A stretch of DNA of 64,000 bases from an uncultured Prevotellaceae bacterium. Its GTDB lineage: Bacteria > Bacteroidota > Bacteroidia > Bacteroidales > Bacteroidaceae. The first letter of the stretch is position 1. Each line of letters begins with the position of its first letter. The stretch spans positions 1 through 64,000 of the forward strand of contig ONCG01000007.1 in assembly GCA_900316285.1 (NCBI GenBank), read 5' to 3'. The notes under the pieces were generated by a model. That model worked only from the letters and a program-made list of their open reading frames with translations. It had not been told where the DNA came from and searched no databases. Position numbers and translations under genes: made by a program. Shown here in pieces: positions 1 to 8,874 of the stretch.

Positions 1-10
1 TAAAGGTACA

Positions 11-53
11 AAAAAATCTGCACATAGCCAATTTTTTACATGACTATGTGCAG
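11..53 (-). terminator. Intrinsic terminator of the ribH operon
   Basis: A perfect 10-bp inverted repeat (CTGCACATAG at 18-27, CTATGTGCAG at 44-53) has a 16-nt loop. Read on the minus strand the stem is followed by a run of U residues (the A run at 11-16). It lies about 90 nt beyond the ribH stop, as expected for a Rho-independent terminator. Confidence 0.8.
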
Positions 54-143
54 GCTTTAATTGTTAAAAAGAGTCTATAGGGACTTTTTCAGTGCCCTCG
101 CAGTTAGTCATCCTCTTCTGTGTGATAAAATGATGGGGAAGCA

Positions 144-617
144 TCAGAACTTCGCCATCTTGATGGCTAAGACTGCGCAATCGCTACCCTTGTTGCCGTG
201 GCTGCCGCCGGCACGCTCGTGTGCCTGCTGCAAGTCGTTGGTGGTGAGCAGACCGTAGATGACGGGAATCTCACTCTTGGCGTTGAGGCGTGCGATGCCG
301 TAGGTGACTCCCTGGCAGACGTTGTCGAAGTGCGGCGTTTCGCCCTTGATGACACACCCGAGGATGATGACGGCATCGTAGCCGCCGTTCAGACACATCT
401 GGTGGGCGCCGTAGATGAGCTCGAAGGAACCCGGCACGGTCTTCACGTGGATGTTCTCGGGCAGGGTGCCATGCTCTTCGAGCGTAGAGACACATCCTTC
501 AAGGAGTGCTCCGGTGATCTCGGCATTCTGCTCAGCTACGACGATGCCGAAGCACATATTGCTGGCATCGGGGACTTTCGAGAAGTCGTATTCGGAAAGG
601 TTGCGCAATGTAGCCAT
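144..617 (-). CDS. ribH: 6,7-dimethyl-8-ribityllumazine synthase
   Basis: RibH condenses 5-amino-6-ribitylaminouracil with 3,4-dihydroxy-2-butanone 4-phosphate, the penultimate step of riboflavin synthesis, in the cytosol. The 157-residue product has the family length and signature segments: GSFELIYGA in the first half, then [18 protein letters not shown], which contains the active-site histidine, and a final [11 protein letters not shown] helix. It is the second gene of a two-gene minus-strand unit, 41 nt after a TPR membrane protein, and is followed by an intrinsic terminator. The link to the TPR gene is positional only. Nothing is unusual in the protein. Confidence 0.96.
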   Translation of the reverse strand: MATLRNLSEYDFSKVPDASNMCFGIVVAEQNAEITGALLEGCVSTLEEHGTLPENIHVKTVPGSFELIYGAHQMCLNGGYDAVIILGCVIKGETPHFDNVCQGVTYGIARLNAKSEIPVIYGLLTTNDLQQAHERAGGSHGNKGSDCAVLAIKMAKF

Positions 618-658
618 AGGAATTGGGGTTGAAATGCGCCGAGGCGCGTTCTATCAGA

Positions 659-1360
659 TTACTCGCTGAGACGCTCGATGAACTTATCGATCTCCTGGCT
701 CTGCACGAGGGCTGAGTTGACGTACTTCTTCTTGATGTCCTGATACATCTTCAGAGCCTCTTCCTTGTTGCCCTGTGACTCTACGAGCTGGGCAGCCTGC
801 ATACGGAAGGTGGGAGCGATACTGTTGTTGACGCCGTCGACACCCTGCTTGTCGGCCATGTCGGCAGCCTTCTTCAGGGCGCTAATGGCCTTGTCGAGCT
901 GGTTCACGTGAGCATAGGCGTTGCCGAGAGCTGCCACAGCAGCGGGGCTTACCATTGCATCGTCGGCGGGAGAATACTGGTCGAGATACTTTACGGCCTC
1001 TTCCCACTTGCCAAGGTTGGCATAGCAGAGTCCGGCATAGAGGTTGGCAAGGTTGCCGGCATCGGTGCTGCTATAGTCGCTGGCAATCTTCAGGAAGCCT
1101 GCATAGCTGGCGCCGTCGCCGTTGAGGGCCTTGTCGTACTGGTCGGCATTGAAGTATTCCTGGCCGCGTCCAAGTGCTGTGCTGGCCTTGTCCTCACGCG
1201 GGCCGCTAACGTAGCCTTTGTAAAGGAAAATGCCTGCGATGATGGCGAGAATGGCCACCACGGCGATAATGATGTTCTTCTTGTTCTTGAGGATGAATGC
1301 CTCAGATTTGCTGACGGTCTCGTTCTGTTCGAGAACCACCTGTTGTTTTTTGTTTGCCAT
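659..1360 (-). CDS. Tetratricopeptide-repeat membrane protein (YfgM-like)
   Basis: The 233-residue protein has a short charged N-terminus, one transmembrane helix at about residues 29-47 (KKNIIIAVVAILAIIAGIF), then a soluble part with several TPR-type helix pairs (for example LANLYAGLCYANLGKWEEAVKYLDQ). This architecture matches the YfgM / 'tetratricopeptide repeat protein' family, single-pass proteins with a periplasmic TPR domain that act as envelope chaperone adaptors in other bacteria. Exact function is not known here. It is the first gene of the unit with ribH and faces recF across a 235-bp divergent region. Confidence 0.8.
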   Translation of the reverse strand: MANKKQQVVLEQNETVSKSEAFILKNKKNIIIAVVAILAIIAGIFLYKGYVSGPREDKASTALGRGQEYFNADQYDKALNGDGASYAGFLKIASDYSSTDAGNLANLYAGLCYANLGKWEEAVKYLDQYSPADDAMVSPAAVAALGNAYAHVNQLDKAISALKKAADMADKQGVDGVNNSIAPTFRMQAAQLVESQGNKEEALKMYQDIKKKYVNSALVQSQEIDKFIERLSE

Positions 1361-1492
1361 TTTTTGTATACGTTTTATTAATTAATTGTTCGCGATGTAA
1401 CCCCACCCGACGAAGGGTGGAAGGCGGAAGGTGAAGGGCATCAAATACACGATGAAAAGCATCGAGCCCTCCACTTTTTCCCAAGTTGGCTG

Positions 1493-1500
1493 CAAAATTA
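1493..1500 (-). promoter_or_regulatory. Candidate -7 box for the TPR-ribH unit
   Basis: On the minus strand this reads TAATTTTG, matching the Bacteroidota -7 consensus TAnnTTTG. I see no good -33 TTTG at the right spacing. The implied leader of about 125 nt contains a 6-bp hairpin (CCACCC at 1403-1408 with GGGTGG at 1415-1420). Confidence 0.35.
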
Positions 1501-1564
1501 CTGAATTTCTCTCACATTCTGAAATTAATTTGCCGTTTTTTTCGTTTTTCATTGATAAAAGGTG

Positions 1565-1572
1565 TAACTTTG
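1565..1572 (+). promoter_or_regulatory. Candidate -7 box for recF
   Basis: TAACTTTG matches the Bacteroidota -7 consensus and lies 23 bp before the GTG start chosen for recF, giving a leader of about 20 nt. It supports that start over ORF extensions further upstream. Confidence 0.5.
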
Positions 1573-1595
1573 CGGTCAAAACAAAGAATAGTAGC

Positions 1596-2693
1596 GTGAT
1601 TCTTAAAAAGATTTCAATCATAAACTACAAGAACATTCGCTCGGCAACACTCGATTTGTCGCCGAAGATGAACTGCTTCATTGGTCATAATGGCGAGGGC
1701 AAGACCAACGTGCTCGATGCCATCTACTACCTGTCGTTCTGCCGTAGCGCCTTCACCCCTGCCGACTCGTCGGTCATCACCCACGACCAGGACTTCTTTG
1801 TGCTAGAAGGTGAATACGAAGACGATGCCATCGGCCGCATGGACGTGTATTGTGGCATGAAACGTGGCACGAAGAAGCACTTCAAACGCGACAAGAAGGA
1901 ATACAAACGGCTGTCGCAGCACATCGGACTGATTCCCATCGTGTTTGCCTCGCCTTCCGACTCGTTGCTCATAGAGGGTGGTAGCGAGGAGCGTCGTCGG
2001 CTTATGGACATGGTGATTGCACAATACGACCACACCTACATGGATGCACTTGCGGGCTACAACAAGGCGCTTGCCGGTCGTAACGCCCTGCTCCGTCAGG
2101 AGGAAGACCCCGAGCCCACGCTCCTCGACATTTGGGAACAAGAGATGGCTGCACACGGCGAACGGCTCTACGAAAAGCGCCGGGCGTTTGTGGACGAGCT
2201 GATTCCCGTGTTCCAACGCATCTATCAGCAAATTGCCGAAGGAAAGGAAGAGGTGTCGCTGGGCTATGTGTCACATTGCCAGCGTGGTCCGTTGCTGGAG
2301 GTCATCCAACGCGACCGTTGGAAGGACAGAACTGTAGGCTACTCGCTACATGGCAGCCATCGCGACGACCTTGAGATGTTGTTGGGTGGCTTCCCCGTGA
2401 AGCGAGAGGGCAGCCAGGGACAACACAAGACGTTTGTGCTGGCGTTGAAGCTGGCGCAGTTCGACTTCCTAAAGCGAACGGCAAGCGGCACCACCCCACT
2501 CCTCTTGCTCGACGACATCTTCGACAAGCTCGACGCACGTCGCGTAGAACAAATTGTGAGGCTAGTTTCCGACGATGGCTACGGACAGATTTTTATTACC
2601 GATACCAACCGCGACCACCTCGACCAGATACTCAGCAACGGGGCCACCGACTACCGGCTCTTTCATGTAGAAGGAGGAAACATCAATGTTTAG
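1596..2693 (+). CDS. recF: DNA replication/repair protein RecF
   Basis: RecF is an SMC-like ATPase that helps RecOR load RecA at gaps. From the GTG at 1596 the protein is 365 residues and begins MILKKISIINYKNIRS, the usual RecF N-terminus. Walker A is GHNGEGKT (residues 30-37), the signature-like region is GSQGQHKTF, and Walker B is LLLDDIFDKLD near the C-terminus. The frame stays open upstream to 1431, but that part is unlike RecF and contains the -7 box at 1565, so GTG 1596 is preferred. The next gene, DUF721, overlaps its last 8 bp, which implies coupled translation. Confidence 0.95.
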   Translation: MILKKISIINYKNIRSATLDLSPKMNCFIGHNGEGKTNVLDAIYYLSFCRSAFTPADSSVITHDQDFFVLEGEYEDDAIGRMDVYCGMKRGTKKHFKRDKKEYKRLSQHIGLIPIVFASPSDSLLIEGGSEERRRLMDMVIAQYDHTYMDALAGYNKALAGRNALLRQEEDPEPTLLDIWEQEMAAHGERLYEKRRAFVDELIPVFQRIYQQIAEGKEEVSLGYVSHCQRGPLLEVIQRDRWKDRTVGYSLHGSHRDDLEMLLGGFPVKREGSQGQHKTFVLALKLAQFDFLKRTASGTTPLLLLDDIFDKLDARRVEQIVRLVSDDGYGQIFITDTNRDHLDQILSNGATDYRLFHVEGGNINV

Positions 2694-2976
2694 GCAACAA
2701 GTGAAATCGCTCAGCGACATTCTTCAGCAGCTGATGCGCCAAGAAGGTCTGGAAACGCCGTTACAACAGAAGCGGCTCATTGAGTCATGGGAGAAAGTGA
2801 CGGGCACGGTTGTGGCCCGCTACACGGGTGAGAAGTTCATTAAGAATCAGACGCTACACGTGAAAATCACAAACCCCGCCCTTCGCCAGGACCTTTCCAT
2901 GATGCGTTCCCAATTGGTGAAACGCCTGAACGAGGAAGTCGGCGCGTTGGTGATTACAGAAGTAAGGATTTACTGA
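2686..2976 (+). CDS. DUF721 (DciA-like) protein
   Basis: This 96-residue protein belongs to the DUF721 family, whose members next to recF or dnaA include DciA, the ancestral loader or recruiter of the DnaB helicase. The typical W-x-x-V-x-G pattern is present (ESWEKVTGTVVARYTG), followed by LHVKITNPALRQDLSMMRSQL. It overlaps recF by 8 bp and is translated in another frame, so the two are almost certainly co-transcribed. Calling it a helicase loader is family inference; the sequence shows only the DUF721 fold pattern. Confidence 0.85.
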   Translation: MFRQQVKSLSDILQQLMRQEGLETPLQQKRLIESWEKVTGTVVARYTGEKFIKNQTLHVKITNPALRQDLSMMRSQLVKRLNEEVGALVITEVRIY

Positions 2977-3013
2977 GTATTTAATGGCTGTTTAAAGGGT
3001 TTTGGCATTCCCC

Positions 3014-3044
3014 CCAATAACGCGGCACGCCGCGTCCCTACATT
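3014..3044. repeat. Solo half of the REP-like hairpin element (E1)
   Basis: This is one arm of the approximately 75-bp element found intact at 30531, 34006, 36671, 38109 and 55846. It has the conserved CCAATAACGCGG side, the internal GCGGC...GCCGC hairpin and the CCCTACAT end, but no partner arm. It lies in the convergent spacer between the DUF721 gene and the S41 protease gene. Confidence 0.7.
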
Positions 3045-3046
3045 TG

Positions 3047-3093
3047 TCCCTTTTATTCCCTTTTAATCCCTTTTCTCCCCTTTATGCCCTTTG
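3047..3093. repeat. TCCCTTTTA tandem array, 9-10 bp period
   Basis: Five successive units (TCCCTTTTAT, TCCCTTTTAA, TCCCTTTTC, TCCCCTTTA, TGCCCTTTG) fill the convergent spacer and end 5 bp before the S41 protease stop. It resembles in style the 9-bp arrays in other gene spacers of this window. Confidence 0.7.
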
Positions 3094-3097
3094 AAGT

Positions 3098-4816
3098 CTA
3101 CGCCCTTGCAACTATTGTGGCACGCTGATGGAGGGGCACGTAGTCGAAATGACCACGCTGGCCCCACGCCACCTTTTGCTGTGCCTTTGTCGGCTGTTCC
3201 TCAGGACGCTTGGGGAACGATGCTCCCTCGCTGAAAATCTGCAACGCCTTCATCATGACGGGATCGTCCTGGTTGATGTATTGATGCCAGGAGTTCTCGT
3301 CGAGCATGTTGTAGATGATGCGCGAGTTGATGTATCGCTCAAGCAGCTTGTGCGACTTCTGAATGAGCAGGTTACGACGCTTCAGGCCATGATTGTCGCC
3401 ATAGACGGCAAATTTCTCCACCATGTTTTGCTTGTTCAGATAGTCTGACAGGCGCTTCAAATCCTTGTATTCGCCCAACTTCTGACGATTGTCGTCGGTA
3501 TAGGCAAAGGCAAACTGCAGGATGAGTCCGCTCATGGCGGCCTGCTTGTAGTAGCTGGTCATGTCGACCGTGTCTTCAGGAACGAAGATATCGGGCGTGA
3601 TGCCACCACCGCCATACACTTCTCGGCCGATGCCCGTATGGTAGGCAGGTCCGGTGTGTTTGATGCTATCCTGCGAGAAGAACTCGCCGTGCTCATAGCG
3701 GGTGATGAGGTCGAGCTCATAGTCTTGGTCGTGACCAGGCTCATAGGGTTTCTGAATGCAACGGCCCGAAGGCGTGTAGTAGCGGGCGATGGTAAGTCGG
3801 ATGAGCGAATGGTCGTTGAACTCTATCTGCTGTTGCACCAAGCCCTTGCCGAACGAGCGACGGCCTATGATGGTGGCACGGTCGTTGTCCTGCATGGCTC
3901 CGGCAAAGATCTCTGCTGCCGAGGCCGATCCTTCGTTGATGAGCACCACCAGCGGTATCTGCTGATAGCTGCCGTGACCATCGGAGCGATATTCCTGACG
4001 GGGCGACTTGCGACCTTGGGTGTAGACGATGAGCTTGTTCTTGGGCAGGAACTCGTTGCTAATTTGGATGGCACGATCGAGATAGCCGCCCGTGTTGTCG
4101 CGCAGGTCGATGATGAGGTTGTCGAAATCCTGTTGTGAAAGGGTGGCTAGCGCCACAAGTAGCTCGCCATAGGTGGTCTCGCCGAAGTTCTTGATGCGGA
4201 TGTAGCCCGTGTGGTCGTCGACCATGTAAGTGGACGTGATGCTACGCTGCGGAATCTCACCACGCGTCACCGTGAACTGGCGGATGCCCTTCTGTCCATA
4301 ACGCATCACGCCAATCTTCACCTTCGTATCCTTAGGACCTTTCAGACGGCGCATGGCCTCCTGGTTGGTCACCTCCTTGCCGACGAAGGTGCTGTCGTCG
4401 ATGGTCACTATCTTATCGCCTGCCAACAATCCGGCACGCTCGGCAGGACCATTCTTGATGACGGCCTGCACGTGGATGGTGTCTTCGCGAATGACAAACT
4501 CAATGCCTACTCCCGAGAACGAACCCTTCAGGTCGTCGTTGGTGGCCTGTACGTCCTTCGCACTCATGTAGACAGAATGCGGGTCGAGCTCGGCGAGAAT
4601 TTGCGGAATGGCCTTCTCGACGAGCGAGTCGAGATTCACTTTGTCAACATACTGGTCGTCGATGATATGCAGCAGGTTGTTAAGTCGGTTGCTACCACTA
4701 TTGATGATGTTCAGACGGTTGCCGCTGAAGTGGTTGGCATAGAAGGTGCCAATCATAATGCCGACGACGATGCTCACCGCCAGCATGATAGGCATGTATC
4801 TGTTCTTGTTGTTCAT
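3098..4816 (-). CDS. S41 family C-terminal processing protease
   Basis: A periplasmic serine protease of the CtpA/Prc type. The 572-residue protein has an N-terminal membrane anchor (about residues 8-25), a PDZ domain (about 95-185, GFSGVGIEF-like start and AGLLAGDKI), and the S41 core. The catalytic dyad is Ser299 in NEGSASAAE and Lys324 in SFGKG, spaced as in Prc. A C-terminal extension of about 170 residues follows the core, as in other Bacteroidales homologues. It lies 28 nt downstream of the dCMP deaminase gene, probably in the same transcript. Its substrate cannot be read from the sequence. Confidence 0.92.
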   Translation of the reverse strand: MNNKNRYMPIMLAVSIVVGIMIGTFYANHFSGNRLNIINSGSNRLNNLLHIIDDQYVDKVNLDSLVEKAIPQILAELDPHSVYMSAKDVQATNDDLKGSFSGVGIEFVIREDTIHVQAVIKNGPAERAGLLAGDKIVTIDDSTFVGKEVTNQEAMRRLKGPKDTKVKIGVMRYGQKGIRQFTVTRGEIPQRSITSTYMVDDHTGYIRIKNFGETTYGELLVALATLSQQDFDNLIIDLRDNTGGYLDRAIQISNEFLPKNKLIVYTQGRKSPRQEYRSDGHGSYQQIPLVVLINEGSASAAEIFAGAMQDNDRATIIGRRSFGKGLVQQQIEFNDHSLIRLTIARYYTPSGRCIQKPYEPGHDQDYELDLITRYEHGEFFSQDSIKHTGPAYHTGIGREVYGGGGITPDIFVPEDTVDMTSYYKQAAMSGLILQFAFAYTDDNRQKLGEYKDLKRLSDYLNKQNMVEKFAVYGDNHGLKRRNLLIQKSHKLLERYINSRIIYNMLDENSWHQYINQDDPVMMKALQIFSEGASFPKRPEEQPTKAQQKVAWGQRGHFDYVPLHQRATIVARA

Positions 4817-4844
4817 TGTTGGTTTGTGCTTATTATTGTGGGCT

Positions 4845-5264
4845 TTATTCGCCTAAATAGATCACTTCAATACCTGCGCGCTTAAGTAGTTCGACGCCAT
4901 CGGTAAGACGGTATTTCTCGCCATAGACCACACGCTTGATACCTGCCTGAATGATGAGCTTGGCACACTCTATGCAGGGCGATGCCGTGATGTAGATAGT
5001 GGCGCCATCGCTATTGTTCGACGAGCGTGCGAGCTTGGTGATGGCATTTGCCTCGGCATGCAGGACGTAAGGTTTGGTGACGCCGTTGTCGTCCTCGCAG
5101 ATATTCTCGAAGCCGCTGGGCGTGCCGTTGTAGCCGTCGCTGATGATCATTTTCTCCTTCACGACCAAGGCGCCTACCTGACGGCGTTGGCAATAGCTGT
5201 TTTCTGCCCAGATGCGAGCCATGCGCAGATAACGCTGGTCTAAAAGTTCTTGCTTGGTGCTCAT
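4845..5264 (-). CDS. dCMP deaminase family protein
   Basis: A zinc-dependent deaminase converting dCMP to dUMP for thymidylate synthesis (ComEB-like). The 139-residue protein shows the metal and catalytic residues of the family: His69 and Glu71 in LHAEAN and Cys97/Cys100 in SPCIEC. The N-terminal ARIWAENSYCQRRQVGA segment is typical of dCMP deaminases. It lies between the M3 peptidase (39 nt upstream) and the S41 protease (28 nt downstream) on the minus strand, so the three probably form an operon without an obvious shared function. Confidence 0.9.
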   Translation of the reverse strand: MSTKQELLDQRYLRMARIWAENSYCQRRQVGALVVKEKMIISDGYNGTPSGFENICEDDNGVTKPYVLHAEANAITKLARSSNNSDGATIYITASPCIECAKLIIQAGIKRVVYGEKYRLTDGVELLKRAGIEVIYLGE

Positions 5265-5303
5265 ATAAATCTATTGTGAGATGAGTTTCGCTATTGTTTC
5301 GGA

Positions 5304-7421
5304 CTATTTCTCCGTATTCCGCTTGATGCCGTTTCGCTCGAGCAAGGCATCGATGGTGGGCTCGCCGCCGCGGAAGCGTTTGTAGAGCGTCATGGGATGC
5401 TCTGTGCCACCACGCGAGAGAATGCAGTCGCGGAAGCGCTGGGCGGTCTGGGTGTTGAAAATGCCCTCGTGCTTGAAGACGCTGAACGCATCGGCATCGA
5501 GCACTTCTGCCCATTTATAGCTATAGTAGCCTGCCGCATAGCCGCCTGCCATGATGTGAGAAAACTGCACGGTCATGCAGGTCTCGGTCATCTGCGGGGA
5601 GATAACGGCTTCCTTCCAGGCTTCTTTCTCGAATGAGATGATGTCCTCGTCGAACGGCTCCTGTTTCGTATAGTAGGCCATGTCGAGCAATCCGAACGAC
5701 ACCTGGCGCAAACAGCTATAGGCTGCCATGAAGTTGCGGCTTCTCACGATGCGATCGATGAGCTCGTCGGGAAGGGGCTCGCCCGTCTTGTAGTGGAAGG
5801 CAAACGTGCGGAGGAAGTCGCGCTCGATGGCATAGTTCTCCATGAACTGCGACGGCAGCTCGACGAAGTCCCACCACACGCTGGTGCCGCTCAGGCTCTC
5901 GAAGCGGGTGTTGGCAAACATGCCGTGTAGGGAGTGGCCGAATTCGTGAAGGAATGTCTCCACTTCGCCCAGCGTGAGCAGGGCTGGGTTCTCGGCAGTA
6001 GGCTTCGTAAGATTCATCACCACGCTGACGTGAGGTCGCACATTCTGCTCAGGGCGTATCTCGCCATTGTCGAGTTTGCGTTCCTTTTCAATCCATTGGC
6101 CTTGGAACTCAGTCATCCAGGCTCCACCCTGCTTGCCCTTACGTGGATAGAAGTCGGCGTAGAACACGGCCAGATACGAGCCGTCACGGTCGAACACCTC
6201 GTAGGCTTTCACGTCGGGATGATAGACGGGAATGTCGCTATTCTCCTTAAACGTGATGCCATACAGCCGATTGGCCAGTCCGAACACGCCGTCGATGACC
6301 TTGTCGAGCTGGAAGTAAGGACGCAGCATCTCGGAGTCGAGATTGTAGCGTTCCATCTGCAGCTTGTGGGAATAGAATCCGAAGTCCCAAGGTTTCATAT
6401 TCTCGTCGTTCCCAAAATCCTTAGCGAAGAGCTCCTTCACCTCCTTCACCTCCTCGATGGCGGTGGGTTTGTAAGCGTCGATGAGTTCGTGCAGCAACTT
6501 GTAGACGTTGGCCGAGCTACCTGCCATGCGATGCACCATCACATAGTCGGCAAAGGTGTCGTAGCCAAGCAACTGAGCCAGCTCGCGACGAAGATTGATG
6601 AGCCGCTTGCAGATGTCGAGGTTGTTCTCGCTATTGTCATGAATGCACACGGTATTCTTGGCCATATACATCTTCTGACGCAGCTCGCGGCGGGTGGAAT
6701 AGGTCATGAAAGGCGAAAAGGACGGATGGTCGAGGGTGAACACCCAGCCTTCTTTCTCCCGTTCGCGGGCAGCCAGGGCAGCGGCTTCACGAGCGGTATC
6801 GGGCAGACCGTCGAGATCGGCCTCGTCGGTAATATGCAATTCAAAGGCTTTGTTTTCCTTCAACAGATTCTGCGAGAACTGCAACGACAGCAAGCCGGCC
6901 TCCTCGGTAAGCTGGCGGAGGCGTTCCTTGCCGGCATCGTCGAGCAGCGCACCACTCCGCACGAAGCCGTCGTAAGTCTTCTGCAGCAGCATGTCTTCCT
7001 CAGGCGTGAGTTCGCCATGATGTTCGTAGACATGCTTGATGCGGGCAAAAAGACGGCTGTTCAGTCCCACGTCGTTGGCATGTTTTGTCAGGATGGGGCT
7101 CATCTTCTGGGCCAACGCGTCGAGGTCGTCGTTGGTCTCGGCGCTTAGCATGTTCGAGAACACGGTGGATACGCGGTCCAGAAGGTCGTAATAATGGTCG
7201 CCCTTCGAATAGTCGTTGCGCAGGATGGTGTTTTCAAAAGTCGGCTCTTCAGGATTGTTGATGCTGTTCTCTATTTCTTCGTCTTCACGGCGTATGCCTT
7301 CCATGAAGGCTTCTTCATAGTCTTCAAGCCGAATATTGCCAAAAGGCACCGTCTCGTGAGGGGTGTCATAATTGAGGAAAAAGGGGTTGGTTCTCTTCTC
7401 TGTTGATATATCCTTTGTCAT
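5304..7421 (-). CDS. dcp: M3 family zinc metallopeptidase (peptidyl-dipeptidase Dcp-like)
   Basis: The 705-residue protein has the full oligopeptidase A / Dcp architecture. A helical N-terminal domain is followed by the catalytic domain, with the zinc-binding HEFGHSLHG motif at about residues 490-500 and the downstream WDFVELPSQFMENYA segment with the third zinc ligand. Dcp removes dipeptides from the C-termini of oligopeptides. There is no clear signal peptide, so the enzyme is probably cytoplasmic. Dcp versus oligopeptidase A cannot be settled by eye. A candidate -7 box lies upstream at 7508-7515, so this is probably the first gene of a three-gene unit. Confidence 0.9.
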   Translation of the reverse strand: MTKDISTEKRTNPFFLNYDTPHETVPFGNIRLEDYEEAFMEGIRREDEEIENSINNPEEPTFENTILRNDYSKGDHYYDLLDRVSTVFSNMLSAETNDDLDALAQKMSPILTKHANDVGLNSRLFARIKHVYEHHGELTPEEDMLLQKTYDGFVRSGALLDDAGKERLRQLTEEAGLLSLQFSQNLLKENKAFELHITDEADLDGLPDTAREAAALAAREREKEGWVFTLDHPSFSPFMTYSTRRELRQKMYMAKNTVCIHDNSENNLDICKRLINLRRELAQLLGYDTFADYVMVHRMAGSSANVYKLLHELIDAYKPTAIEEVKEVKELFAKDFGNDENMKPWDFGFYSHKLQMERYNLDSEMLRPYFQLDKVIDGVFGLANRLYGITFKENSDIPVYHPDVKAYEVFDRDGSYLAVFYADFYPRKGKQGGAWMTEFQGQWIEKERKLDNGEIRPEQNVRPHVSVVMNLTKPTAENPALLTLGEVETFLHEFGHSLHGMFANTRFESLSGTSVWWDFVELPSQFMENYAIERDFLRTFAFHYKTGEPLPDELIDRIVRSRNFMAAYSCLRQVSFGLLDMAYYTKQEPFDEDIISFEKEAWKEAVISPQMTETCMTVQFSHIMAGGYAAGYYSYKWAEVLDADAFSVFKHEGIFNTQTAQRFRDCILSRGGTEHPMTLYKRFRGGEPTIDALLERNGIKRNTEK

Positions 7422-7507
7422 GTTTAATGTCGTATCCTACTACTAATTATTCTTCTCTCAAATGATTTAATGGCAACAGTCGCAGACCATTACCGATTAT
7501 CGAGTTG

Positions 7508-7515
7508 CAAATTTA
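7508..7515 (-). promoter_or_regulatory. Candidate -7 box for the dcp operon
   Basis: Reads TAAATTTG on the minus strand, about 87 bp before the dcp start. No matching -33 is visible. The 195-bp spacer between queA and dcp shows no other clear signal and no obvious terminator for queA. Confidence 0.35.
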
Positions 7516-7615
7516 ACTAAAAATATGCACTCGTGTGCGCGCATACAATTCTTTTAATGAATATTTAACCTATCTTAACGGGCTCGGTTCGTTTATCGAA
7601 TTACTCCCCCACCCT

Positions 7616-8860
7616 TTACGGAATGAGCAACGACGAGTCGCCGTAGCTGAGGAATCGGAAATCGTGGGCAAGGGCATAGTCGTAAACCCGTCGCCAGTCG
7701 CCATGCAGGAATGCGCTTACCAGAAGGAGGAGCGTGGACTGCGGCTGGTGGAAATTCGTGATGAGCATCTCGACGATATGATAACGATAGCCTGGCACGA
7801 TGATAATCTGTGTGGCGGTATGGAGCGTGATGAGCTGATGGGCATCGAGCCAATCGACAATGGCCTGTAACGCCTCTTTGGCTGTTGGGGCATCAGCCTC
7901 GGCAGACTCGTCGTAGGGCTCCCATTGGGTAACATAGAGTTGCTCTTCTGTGAGATTAGGCTGGCGCAACAGTTTGCATCCTACGTAATAGAGACTTTCG
8001 AGCGTTCGCACGCTAGTTGTCCCAACGGCAATCGCCTTGCCGTCGTGAGCGATGAGTCGAAGAAGGGTGGCACGTGTCACGCTAATGTGCTCGCTATGCA
8101 TCTCGTGATCGGCAACATTCTCGCTCTTTACCGGACGGAACGTGCCAGCTCCGACGTGCAACGTTACCTCTTCGCGCTCCAGCCCTCTAGCATCGATGTC
8201 GCTCAACACGGCTGGTGTGAAATGAAGGCCTGCCGTCGGGGCTGCCACACTTCCCTTGATGCGAGAATAAACGGTCTGATAAGTTGTATTGTCTGCCTCC
8301 TCAGTTTGTCGGTTCAGGTAAGGAGGGATGGGAAGTTCGCCGGCAGCATCGATGATGTCGGAGAACGGACAGCCCGCGCTCTTGCCGTCGGCAGCAGTTG
8401 AATTGGAACACTCCCAACGGAACTCGATGAGTTGGCTTGTGCCATAAGGCCCCAGGTGGGTGGCAGTCAGCACGATGTCGCGTCCGGCAATCTGAAGCAC
8501 CCGTTGCAACTGACCTTCCTTCCACTTCTTTTGGTTGCCCACGAGGCATAACCACGAGCAACGCTCTTGCGACTGGAATGTTTGCTCGTAGTCGGCCGGC
8601 GAATAAGGCTCAAGCAGGAAAATCTCGATGTGAGCACCTGTAGGCTTTCGGAATAGCATGCGGGCTCGGATGACTCGTGTGTTGTTGTACACGAGCAACG
8701 CCCCTGCCGGCAGATAGTTTGGAAGATTGTAGAAGTGGTCTTCGCTGATGGTTCCGTGTTGATAAACTAATAGTTTGCTGTGGTCGCGTTCGGCCACAGG
8801 GTATTTAGCGATGCGCTCGTCGGGGAGCGTGTAGTTATAGTCGCTGATGCGAATGTCCAT
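7616..8860 (-). CDS. queA: S-adenosylmethionine:tRNA ribosyltransferase-isomerase
   Basis: QueA transfers and isomerises the ribosyl moiety of SAM onto 7-aminomethyl-7-deazaguanine in tRNA to form epoxyqueuosine. Recognisable blocks are the N-terminal PDERIAKYPVAERDHSKLL, VYNNTRVIRARM, the central VAAPTAGLHFT and the LHVGAGTFRPV segment. At 414 residues it is longer than the usual length of about 345; the extra residues lie in the middle and near the C-terminal TQWEPYDESAEADAPTAKEA stretch. It starts 14 nt after the PAP2 stop and so probably ends the bat-PAP2 transcript. Confidence 0.95.
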   Translation of the reverse strand: MDIRISDYNYTLPDERIAKYPVAERDHSKLLVYQHGTISEDHFYNLPNYLPAGALLVYNNTRVIRARMLFRKPTGAHIEIFLLEPYSPADYEQTFQSQERCSWLCLVGNQKKWKEGQLQRVLQIAGRDIVLTATHLGPYGTSQLIEFRWECSNSTAADGKSAGCPFSDIIDAAGELPIPPYLNRQTEEADNTTYQTVYSRIKGSVAAPTAGLHFTPAVLSDIDARGLEREEVTLHVGAGTFRPVKSENVADHEMHSEHISVTRATLLRLIAHDGKAIAVGTTSVRTLESLYYVGCKLLRQPNLTEEQLYVTQWEPYDESAEADAPTAKEALQAIVDWLDAHQLITLHTATQIIIVPGYRYHIVEMLITNFHQPQSTLLLLVSAFLHGDWRRVYDYALAHDFRFLSYGDSSLLIP

Positions 8861-8874
8861 AATTGTTGATTAGA

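Noticed and set aside
5934-7148. 404-codon plus-strand ORF opposite the M3 peptidase gene
   Set aside because: It lies fully antisense to a clear M3 peptidase with the HEFGH motif and has no domain of its own.
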